A stretch of 64,000 nucleotides of DNA, from positions 99,503 to 163,502 of the forward strand of contig NZ_JAUSWF010000004.1 in the NCBI RefSeq assembly GCF_030815095.1, given 5' to 3'. Positions 23,136 through 31,317 of the stretch are shown here, piece after piece. The translations under genes and the position numbers were made by a program. The notes under the pieces are model-generated. The model saw nothing but the letters and a program-made list of their open reading frames with translations, had not been told where the DNA came from and made no database searches. This DNA comes from Aedoeadaptatus ivorii. Its GTDB lineage: Bacteria > Bacillota > Clostridia > Tissierellales > Peptoniphilaceae. Every line of letters begins with the position of its first letter. The stretch's first letter is position 1.

Positions 23136-26100
23136 GAATCACCCCCGCGTGTGCGGGAATAACTATTCAAATCTTCTAGGTTCGTCGTATTGGTTGGGAT
23201 CATCCCCGCGTGTGCGGGAATAACGTGTTGTAGTAAATCTCCGCCGACCAGGTGCCGGGATCACCCCCGCGTGTGCGGGAATAACGTTCTGACCTTTGTC
23301 CATTTTCTCTTAACCATGGGATCACCCCCGCGTGTGCGGGAATAACAAGCCGATCAACTCGCGCGAGATCAACGAGGCGGGATCACCCCCGCGTGTGCGG
23401 GAATAACGATTGCTTCGAAATGAAGTGGTCGCACAAGGCGGGATCACCCCCGCGTGTGCGGGAATAACAGGTTCTGTTATCTTTTCTGTTGTTTAATGGA
23501 GGGATCACCCCCGCGTGTGCGGGAATAACTCTTTCTATGCGCTTTCGTGTAGGCGTGCATAAGGATCACCCCCGCGTGTGCGGGAATAACAGGTTCTGTT
23601 ATCTTTTCTGTTGTTTAATGGAGGGATCACCCCCGCGTGTGCGGGAATAACTCTTTCTATGCGCTTTCGTGTAGGCGTGCATAAGGATCACCCCCGCGTG
23701 TGCGGGAATAACTCTGTCTCGCCAATTCACGGGGAAATACATATGGGATCACCCCCGCGTGTGCGGGAATAACCCGCAAAAAGCGCTTGTCCATCATCTC
23801 GATCAGGGATCACCCCCGCGTGTGCGGGAATAACCTCTGGAATGATTTCTACACCCACGCAAAGAAGGGATCACCCCCGCGTGTGCGGGAATAACATCAT
23901 TTTGGCGGACAAGAGCATTTCCAACTCGGGATCACCCCCGCGTGTGCGGGAATAACTCCATAAGGCCTTTTAAGCTGTCGAGATTGTTGGGATCACCCCC
24001 GCGTGTGCGGGAATAACTTCATTCTCCTTTTGATCCTTGGGGTCCTGTGGGGATCACCCCCGCGTGTGCGGGAATAACGGATGACTTTTGATGGCGTCTT
24101 GCGCAAGTATGGGATCACCCCCGCGTGTGCGGGAATAACCTCGCCACAATCGCATCGGCACGTCCAATAGTGGGATCACCCCCGCGTGTGCGGGAATAAC
24201 GCAAGACCGATAACTTTACCATCGACTACACAGGGATCACCCCCGCGTGTGCGGGAATAACCCGTCAGCACCATCTACGACGAGGTGATCCCAGGGATCA
24301 CCCCCGCGTGTGCGGGAATAACTCTGCATAAAGCACCGTTTCGCGGACTTTCCCGGGATCACCCCCGCGTGTGCGGGAATAACGAGAGCGCCTTGCCACC
24401 CGCACCGGGTATATGGGGATCACCCCCGCGTGTGCGGGAATAACATCCTTATCCGTGTCGGAGATAATAGGTGGCCTGGGATCACCCCCGCGTGTGCGGG
24501 AATAACTCTACTTTTATGTTGAAAACTCAGTCTTTATAGGGATCACCCCCGCGTGTGCGGGAATAACCCGTCAGCACCATCTACGACGAGGTGATCCCAG
24601 GGATCACCCCCGCGTGTGCGGGAATAACCTATAAAAAGTAGACCGGACATGTCGTGTCCGGGGATCACCCCCGCGTGTGCGGGAATAACTTACACGATGT
24701 CCACAAGCGTTAATTCGGGTAGGGATCACCCCCGCGTGTGCGGGAATAACTTCTGATGACGGCCATGGGTCTTGTTGCAGTAGGGATCACCCCCGCGTGT
24801 GCGGGAATAACGTCTCGGCAAGTCCTTTTACGCCTATCGCAATGGGATCACCCCCGCGTGTGCGGGAATAACAACCAGATCACATGATGGCCGCCGCCCT
24901 GGAGGGGATCACCCCCGCGTGTGCGGGAATAACTTCCACATCCGAAACGGCCAGCACCATATCCCGGGATCACCCCCGCGTGTGCGGGAATAACATCTTA
25001 AGGAGCCGATACTGATCGATCGCGTCGGGATCACCCCCGCGTGTGCGGGAATAACAGATTTGGTAAAGTTTTGTTTTTCTTGGCCGCGGGATCACCCCCG
25101 CGTGTGCGGGAATAACAACTTCAATTTTTCTTCGTCGAGAAGCGTCCCGGGATCACCCCCGCGTGTGCGGGAATAACCTATATGTAAGGGAGGGGGCGAT
25201 CCCTCCCAGGGGATCACCCCCGCGTGTGCGGGAATAACGAGCCACTGTGCGATGTAATAGGCAGAATACAGGGATCACCCCCGCGTGTGCGGGAATAACT
25301 GGAGTATGAACGCACAAAAAAGCCGTTTATAGGGATCACCCCCGCGTGTGCGGGAATAACAGTAAGGGCCAAAATTAAAAGGCCCCTACCCCGGGATCAC
25401 CCCCGCGTGTGCGGGAATAACCAATAAAACGCTCATAATATCTAGCTTCTTCTGGGATCACCCCCGCGTGTGCGGGAATAACTTCAGTCTCCTTTTTGAT
25501 TCCTGGGGCCTGTGGGGATCACCCCCGCGTGTGCGGGAATAACAGGTCTTTAGAACTTGGCAGGGTCCGTCTACGGGGATCACCCCCGCGTGTGCGGGAA
25601 TAACCCGTGGCCGCTACGGCAGTGGGCGGAGCGAGCGGGATCACCCCCGCGTGTGCGGGAATAACTTGTCCATGCAACATCGACACCGTGCTCTGTAAGG
25701 ATCACCCCCGCGTGTGCGGGAATAACTCACCTTAATCCCGATCGACCATTTCGCCGCGGGGATCACCCCCGCGTGTGCGGGAATAACTTATATGGACCGT
25801 ATGGAGGTGATCCTATGATGGGATCACCCCCGCGTGTGCGGGAATAACGAGACAATCCGACCCCAGACCATCGCCGATTGGGGATCACCCCCGCGTGTGC
25901 GGGAATAACTGAGAGATGGCTATCATCGATTGGATTGGCCGGGGATCACCCCCGCGTGTGCGGGAATAACTTATATGGACCGTATGGAGGTGATTTTATG
26001 ATGGGATCACCCCCGCGTGTGCGGGAATAACGACGTATAGCTCTTTGTCTATCTCATCTTTATGGGATCACCCCCGCGTGTGCGGGAATAACCGTGTCTG

Positions 26101-26397
26101 TGGCTCTTGCTTTAGATATGTGACGGGATCACCCCCGCGTGTGCGGGAATAACATATTTCTGAATCAACGGAATCCCACGTCTCTGGGATCACCCCCGCG
26201 TGTGCGGGAATAACGCCATTAGGCTGTAATGCCTTCATCGCGATATGGGATCACCCCCGCGTGTGCGGGAATAACGAGCCGTATACAGATTTTTCCGAGG
26301 TGTCGAAGGGATCACCCCCGCGTGTGCGGGAATAACAAGTCAGCATGCGCCCCGCGGTCGACCTCGCCGGGATCACCCCCGCGTGTGCGGGAATAAC
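23136..26397 (-). CRISPR. Type I-E CRISPR array, 54 repeats and 53 spacers
   Basis: A 28-bp repeat (on the plus strand GGATCACCCCCGCG then TGTGCGGGAATAAC) recurs every 61 bp, with 33-bp spacers except one of 34 bp (24445-24478). Read on the minus strand it begins GTTATTCCCGCACACG and ends GGGGTGATCC. This closely resembles the Streptococcus thermophilus CRISPR4 type I-E repeat as I recall it. The inner CCCGC/GCGGG forms the crRNA hairpin. Variant repeats occur only at the left end (23136-23163 and 23197-23224), and the cas genes lie at the right, so the leader is at the right and transcription is leftward. Spacers 23469-23590 are repeated at 23591-23712. Spacer 24262-24294 recurs at 24568-24600. 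Confidence 0.98.
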
Positions 26398-26500
26398 AGT
26401 AAGGGATCCCCTATATTTAGCCGTTTCTATTTTCGCGTTTCCGTAAATTTCTTTACTTTCAACGCCAGTGCCCCGGTGAGTTTTGCATCCTCGAGTGCTC
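26398..26500 (-). promoter_or_regulatory. Presumed CRISPR leader, overlapping the 3' end of cas2
   Basis: Only 29 bp (26398-26426) separate the cas2 stop codon from the first repeat. Any longer leader must therefore lie inside cas2. The 29 bp contain GGGATCCC and an AT-rich stretch (TATATTTAG). No separate promoter was recognised, so the array may be read from the cas operon. The outer boundary given is arbitrary. Confidence 0.45.
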
Positions 26501-27323
26501 TGTGCGGTACCTCTTTTTCTATCCCATAGGCCTCTAAGGCAGTTTGTAATTTATAGTTTTTTAAAAACATTTTTTCCCGTTTTACATACTCCTTGAGGTC
26601 GAATGTCTTGTTCCGGATTTTGTCTTGTCCTATTTTCTTCAAGTTATAATTGATAAATCGAATATCGAAGTCGATATTATATCCTACGATATCATGGTTG
26701 CCGATAAAATTCACGACTTCTTGTAAAATCCTCTGTAGATCGCGTCCCTCCGCTTTCAAATCTTCAGTCTGAATGCCCGTAAGCGACGTAATCTTTGGCG
26801 GCAAATTGCCTTTATAAGCGACCAGAGAATGAAAGGTTTCAATATTTTTTCCGTCGACCTTTACGATTCCGATTTCGATGATTTTATTTTTCTTTTCGTC
26901 TAACCCGTCGGTCTCAATGTCTAATACTACATAGGACTTCGGCGACGTACTCTCTTCCTTTTTTCGGTAAGCGAATTTCTGAGCACGACGGAATTTTGCC
27001 GCATCACTAAATCCTGATTCCCGTTCTATATTCTGTGACCCTTCTCGATTTGGTATGCAAACTAAAGGGATGCCGTCACTGTCGACTACACTTCGATTGC
27101 CATTTATCATATCGAAATCGTATCCGAGTTCATTTCGACAGGCATAGGTTAGTGTTACTTCTCCGTTCTTTGCACTTTCCTTTACGCGCTCCCACAATTG
27201 CTCTCGTATTCGGGTGTTGATATTTCCCACATACACGCCGGTAGATATTTCCTGTAGCCATTTAGTCAGATCGCCGCGCAATGAAGGCGGTACTTTGGTC
27301 AATGTGATTACGGTCAAGGGCAT
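26427..27323 (-). CDS. cas2: Cas2 fused to a DEDDh (DnaQ-like) exonuclease
   Basis: This 298-residue protein has two domains. Residues 1-95 are a type I-E Cas2 (MPLTVITLTKVPPSLRGDL, with the TGVYVGNI strand typical of I-E Cas2). After a charged linker, residues about 130-298 form a DEDDh exonuclease: VVLDIETDGL (Exo I Asp-Glu), VGYNIDFDIRFI (Exo II Asp) and PHRALEDAKLT (Exo III His and Asp). Such fusions are known in some type I-E systems, where the exonuclease is reported to trim prespacer ends before integration. It starts just after the cas1 stop codon and is the last cas gene before the array. Confidence 0.95.
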   Translation of the reverse strand: MPLTVITLTKVPPSLRGDLTKWLQEISTGVYVGNINTRIREQLWERVKESAKNGEVTLTYACRNELGYDFDMINGNRSVVDSDGIPLVCIPNREGSQNIERESGFSDAAKFRRAQKFAYRKKEESTSPKSYVVLDIETDGLDEKKNKIIEIGIVKVDGKNIETFHSLVAYKGNLPPKITSLTGIQTEDLKAEGRDLQRILQEVVNFIGNHDIVGYNIDFDIRFINYNLKKIGQDKIRNKTFDLKEYVKREKMFLKNYKLQTALEAYGIEKEVPHRALEDAKLTGALALKVKKFTETRK

Positions 27324-27324
27324 A

Positions 27325-28269
27325 TTATCCGTCCTCGCTGTAGTTTACTCCCTGCGCCAATAATTTTGCTTTATCATCCCATAAGTGAACAATATCGATC
27401 TCTAAGCGTTGTTCTTCTTCGACTTCCATCAAATCCTGCAGATCCGCTACGATTTGCCCCATAATTTTCCCATCGACAAAAGCATCCCTTACGCGATGCC
27501 GGGCCATGCTACCAATGTCATCATCCTCTTTGGCTTCGGCGGCGATTTCAAAAGCGATGGGTACGGTGGTCTCCACTTTATATAGATCGGCAATGTCGTA
27601 AACGAATGAAAGGTCGTGCCCCGTATGCACAAATCCCAAGCCGGGAGACATGCCTAAGGCGGTAACAATGCTGTGTACCAAACCGTATAAGCAAACGTGG
27701 CCGGCAGAAAGTGCCTGGTTTACGGCATTTGATGCTTCAAAATCCTCGGGATTATAGTCGCGCCCTTCCCACTGAACGCCATAGACTTTCGCGTATCTCC
27801 TATAAGCATAACGCACCCGCGCTCCTTCCCTTCCTCGTAGCTGCTGCATGGTTAGGCCGGTTACGTCTTCCTCGGGGAATCGCTTTTGATACATTTTCTT
27901 GGCGACGGCCAAACGGCTCCGGGTATTGCTTACGAGTTTGGCCTGTCGTTCCAAAAGTTTGGTGGAATGGGCAAGTGCCCGGCCGCTTGCGTACTGGCGC
28001 ACGCCACGCTCTCCCACCCATAGTATGCTAGTGCCCGCTTCTCCGATCAATTCAACGGCTCTGTGACTGATGTCCGTTCCCGGTCCCAGCATCAATACGC
28101 CAATCATAGCAGCGGGAATTCGCACGATCCCTCGCCGATCCGATACGGTCACGGCGCTGTCGTGTCGATTGATTTTTGCATGCTCCACATAAATAAAGCT
28201 GACTCGATCCTTTATTCGCGGCAGTTCTCTAAGCTTCGTTTTCTCCGCTCCCGCAATGGGCCTCGTCAT
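27325..28269 (-). CDS. cas1: Cas1 integrase, type I-E
   Basis: This is a 314-residue Cas1. The N-terminal beta domain starts ELPRIKDRVSFIYVEHAKI. The C-terminal helical domain carries metal ligands in GREGARVRYAYRRYA (Glu) and GFVHTGHDLSFVYDIADLYK (His and Asp). With Cas2 it inserts new spacers at the leader end. The ATG overlaps the cas6e stop codon by 4 bp (ATGA), so the two are coupled. Size and motifs are those of the I-E subtype. Confidence 0.97.
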   Translation of the reverse strand: MTRPIAGAEKTKLRELPRIKDRVSFIYVEHAKINRHDSAVTVSDRRGIVRIPAAMIGVLMLGPGTDISHRAVELIGEAGTSILWVGERGVRQYASGRALAHSTKLLERQAKLVSNTRSRLAVAKKMYQKRFPEEDVTGLTMQQLRGREGARVRYAYRRYAKVYGVQWEGRDYNPEDFEASNAVNQALSAGHVCLYGLVHSIVTALGMSPGLGFVHTGHDLSFVYDIADLYKVETTVPIAFEIAAEAKEDDDIGSMARHRVRDAFVDGKIMGQIVADLQDLMEVEEEQRLEIDIVHLWDDKAKLLAQGVNYSEDG

Positions 28270-28910
28270 CGCAACACCGGAATTACGGTCATCATTCCAA
28301 AGCCATAGGCTTTTTTCTTTCCAAATCCCTTGATGAGCGTCTTTCGAAGCCGATCCGCATCGACAATTGTCAACTGTCCTTCGTAAGTTACTTTGTTTAA
28401 TCGCATTTGTCTTTGTCCAGATTTTCTGTATAAGACAAAATCTCTCTCGACGATATAGAATTCCTCTTCATGGAGAGAAAATCCGTTTTTCTCTGCCCTC
28501 TCCATTAGGAATTGTCGTTGTGCCGCCTCGGTGATATGGGGTAGTACCCGCCCGCGTTCTCCCGTTTCGACATCTTTACGAGAAGCGATTACCGGGTTCA
28601 AGGTGACGCGAAACCTCGCTTGCATTCCATCCATTAAGCTGTTTAAAAATTTATCATATGATTTTGTCTGTGCCGTATTCTCTACGCCGAATTTCTCTAA
28701 AGCACGTAGATCTGGCTTTTCGGGGCTTACAATCAATAAATATTTACATCCGTTTAAAGGATCTATGCGCCAGAGTTTTCTGCTTCTCTGTCCACTTTTC
28801 ATTTCTACGGGAAAACTACTTTCCACCCAATGGTGGAAGGCACCTACATGATTCAAACGCCGCATGGCCTCTCTATTCTCTCTGTCGATTTCCACTTGAG
28901 AGATATACAT
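28266..28910 (-). CDS. cas6e: Cas6e crRNA-processing endonuclease
   Basis: This 214-residue protein cleaves the pre-crRNA at the repeat hairpin and stays bound to it in Cascade. The likely catalytic histidine region is NHVGAFHHWVESSF (around residues 21-34). The C-terminal glycine-rich loop is GFGKKKAYGFGMM. It overlaps cas1 by 4 bp and follows cas5e after 1 bp. It is one of the five Cascade subunits, all of which are present in order. Confidence 0.95.
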   Translation of the reverse strand: MYISQVEIDRENREAMRRLNHVGAFHHWVESSFPVEMKSGQRSRKLWRIDPLNGCKYLLIVSPEKPDLRALEKFGVENTAQTKSYDKFLNSLMDGMQARFRVTLNPVIASRKDVETGERGRVLPHITEAAQRQFLMERAEKNGFSLHEEEFYIVERDFVLYRKSGQRQMRLNKVTYEGQLTIVDADRLRKTLIKGFGKKKAYGFGMMTVIPVLR

Positions 28911-28911
28911 A

Positions 28912-29619
28912 TCAACCCCCTATACTACCAAATATGTCGTGTTGTGTGCCTTCCGGAACATCTGATACTTCTACAAAAAGAACTGCTTCTCCACGATACG
29001 TGAAGCGACGATCTTTCTGAGAAAAAGAAACTACTCGGTCTTTCCTCATTTCTGTAATGCCGTCTGGCAACAAATGTGCATCTGCATAGATCGGAAGACG
29101 CGCTACTTTTTCTCTTCTCCGATACCATTTTTGTGCCTTCCATGGATACCGCCGCAAACAGGAAATCGGGTTGTCATCTTCGGTGCCTAGGATAAAATTC
29201 CAGGGCAAGGGTAGAGATCTTCTTCCCATATAGGGCTGAAAATATGGATGTTCTAATGCTTTTTGTATGTCTTCTATACGACGGCCATCCGAATGACTCA
29301 AAGCAATAAGAAACACCGCATCCTCTAAATAATACCGATTGGTGACATAAGGCTTGGACGGTTCTCTGATCAGTTTATGCTTCATCACAGTATGATAATC
29401 TCGCAATAAATTTCCGGGCTGATCGACGCGCAATGCAAAGTCTAGTTCATTGAGTGCTTGTATCTTGTCATCTTCCTCTCGTCGATATCCCATTGCCGCT
29501 GCTAATAAACCTATCACTGCGCTCTTCGATGGATGGGAATCGGTATGACGAGTCTCAAAATGGGACGATGTCCCGTAGGACTGAAGAGGCCCTGTAAAGT
29601 TCAGCAATATAGTCTTCAC
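28912..29619 (-). CDS. cas5e: Cas5e Cascade subunit
   Basis: This 235-residue RAMP-family protein binds the 5' handle of the crRNA at the foot of Cascade. It begins MKTILLNFTGPLQSYGTSS, the typical Cas5 strand and loop, and contains HPSKSAVIGLLAAAMGYRR. That matches the I-E family motif P(S/T)KS-x-V-x-GLL. It starts after a 2-bp gap from cas7e. Confidence 0.96.
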   Translation of the reverse strand: MKTILLNFTGPLQSYGTSSHFETRHTDSHPSKSAVIGLLAAAMGYRREEDDKIQALNELDFALRVDQPGNLLRDYHTVMKHKLIREPSKPYVTNRYYLEDAVFLIALSHSDGRRIEDIQKALEHPYFQPYMGRRSLPLPWNFILGTEDDNPISCLRRYPWKAQKWYRRREKVARLPIYADAHLLPDGITEMRKDRVVSFSQKDRRFTYRGEAVLFVEVSDVPEGTQHDIFGSIGG

Positions 29620-29621
29620 TA

Positions 29622-30725
29622 CTACGCCTCCTGCATTTCGTCTATTACTTGCCCCAAATAACTCCGCAATCGTCCATACAATTCTTTATCATTTTGAACA
29701 CTCTCTGCAATCTGACTGTATTCGTTTCGTTCATCTTTTAAAAGGCAGAGCGCCAATGCCGGTGCTTCCGTAAATTTTTGGGCTTTTTCGGCTTCTTCAA
29801 ATAATCCCTCTATGGAGGCATCTACATATCCTTTCTTAGAACGAATAGGCGTTTCAAAAGCGGTAACAAGATTGACGGGTCTATCTTTTCGAAGAAACAG
29901 TACTATACCTTGAGGGAGCGTTTGGTTGGCAAAAGATGTTATTTTCCCTGTCGGCATGGATTGGATAAATGCTTCGACAAAGAGACATAGTGCGTTAACT
30001 GTTTTTTCTTTATCGTTGAGCTGTTTCACCAGTTCATGTATGGCGATATTTGCGTAGCGATACAGAGTTGATGAATTATATTCGATTGTATCCATCATAG
30101 CTGCCCCGGAAATATCTTCAGGTGTCAAATCGTCAACTGCTGTATAAAAATCAAATTCGGTCTGCACCCCATGTGTAGAAATTGCATGCGCCACTTGGCA
30201 AGAAGCATCTTCACATAACTTTGGTTTTCCTGCGACCATGCGTCCGAACAATGCAATATCTAAGGCCGGCTTAGTGGACAAAAAGTCCTCCATAATGTCT
30301 TTCTCTTTATTTTTATCCAGTGCCGCATTTGCTAATGTCTTCGCTTCATCTTCACTCAAAAAAATTAAAACATTGGATGTTCCGTCATCTTTTTTTGATT
30401 TTTTATCAACGTCAAATCCGATTTTATTTAATATATTTATACTTCTTTTTTTTGCCTCTTCCTCCGATAATGAGGGATTCTTACTCCGTATCTTGTCAGA
30501 TACATAAGCCACGATATATTTAGTGCGTACCCCCAAATCGAACTGATCTCCAAATTCGTCAAAATACTTGCGCATTGCTCGCTTCCAGGATTGGGAACTG
30601 ACGCGGGCTCTCCGCACACCCCCATACTGTGCCGTCTTCGGGCTGCCTGTATCGTCTCGATTGATATTGGAAGGGGGAACGGTCTGAATTGCATGTAGGT
30701 CCAAAAACAGTCTCTTATTGCTCAT
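29622..30725 (-). CDS. cas7e: Cas7e Cascade backbone subunit (Cse4/CasC)
   Basis: This is a 367-residue protein forming the six-copy crRNA-binding backbone of Cascade. The N-terminus RLFLDLHAIQTVPPSNINRD and the following RARVSSQSWKRAMR are diagnostic for type I-E Cas7. The ATG at 30725 overlaps the cas11 stop by 11 bp. It is more AT-rich than the flanking chromosome, like the rest of the middle cas genes. Confidence 0.97.
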   Translation of the reverse strand: MSNKRLFLDLHAIQTVPPSNINRDDTGSPKTAQYGGVRRARVSSQSWKRAMRKYFDEFGDQFDLGVRTKYIVAYVSDKIRSKNPSLSEEEAKKRSINILNKIGFDVDKKSKKDDGTSNVLIFLSEDEAKTLANAALDKNKEKDIMEDFLSTKPALDIALFGRMVAGKPKLCEDASCQVAHAISTHGVQTEFDFYTAVDDLTPEDISGAAMMDTIEYNSSTLYRYANIAIHELVKQLNDKEKTVNALCLFVEAFIQSMPTGKITSFANQTLPQGIVLFLRKDRPVNLVTAFETPIRSKKGYVDASIEGLFEEAEKAQKFTEAPALALCLLKDERNEYSQIAESVQNDKELYGRLRSYLGQVIDEMQEA

Positions 30726-31317
30726 TGTCCTCTTCTCCTTTTTTAGTCACTCGGTAGTACTCTCTTGCCCAACGCATCCGCACGTTTTCTTGCGCGCCCC
30801 TTAAAAACCAAAACAAATCTTCCGCCAACATAGGATAATCCACTGTTTCATCGGATTTCGCCTTTAATAAAGAAATCATCTGACGTAAATGGTACGCAAG
30901 CTCCTCAAAATCCTCCGCAGTCACCATCGCATTAAAACGGCGATCCGCCGCTTTTGTTTTCTCCGTACGCAAAACCCGCATTGAATGCCCCAGATTGTGA
31001 TACCGCTCTTTTTCGTTTGCCCTCCATACGACCGATTCATCTTTCCCTTGTTGATGCAGAGCATATATTTGTAGCGTGAGCAATATTGCTTTTTCTTCTT
31101 GCGTCATATCTCTCTGTGTTGACAAAAAGTCGTCGGGCATATAGCTAAAAATAATGGGAAACACCGACACCGCTCTAGAAAAAGGTTTCCCTAATGAGTT
31201 CCTTAAACGCGCTAAGTCCGCATTTCCCTTAGGCTCTGTTCGGTTCCCTTCAATCGCGTGTATTATCTGTTTGGTAACAGTATATACACTTTCATGGGTT
31301 TTATCTCGATTTTCCAC
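30715..31317 (-). CDS. cas11: Cas11 / Cse2 small Cascade subunit
   Basis: This is a 200-residue, mostly helical protein found in two copies in the Cascade belly. Recognisable parts are ARLRNSLGKPFSRAVSVFPI near the N-terminus and RFNAMVTAEDFEELAYHLRQ in the C-terminal half, both usual for Cse2. Translation starts at GTG 31317, overlapping the 3' end of cas8e, with AGGGAGGAAGC upstream. Confidence 0.93.
   Translation of the reverse strand: MENRDKTHESVYTVTKQIIHAIEGNRTEPKGNADLARLRNSLGKPFSRAVSVFPIIFSYMPDDFLSTQRDMTQEEKAILLTLQIYALHQQGKDESVVWRANEKERYHNLGHSMRVLRTEKTKAADRRFNAMVTAEDFEELAYHLRQMISLLKAKSDETVDYPMLAEDLFWFLRGAQENVRMRWAREYYRVTKKGEEDNEQ

Noticed and set aside
23136..26397. Array read rightward from a leader at the left end
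   Set aside because: Variant repeats lie at the left, cas genes at the right, and the repeat matches type I-E orientation on the minus strand, so the leader end is on the right.
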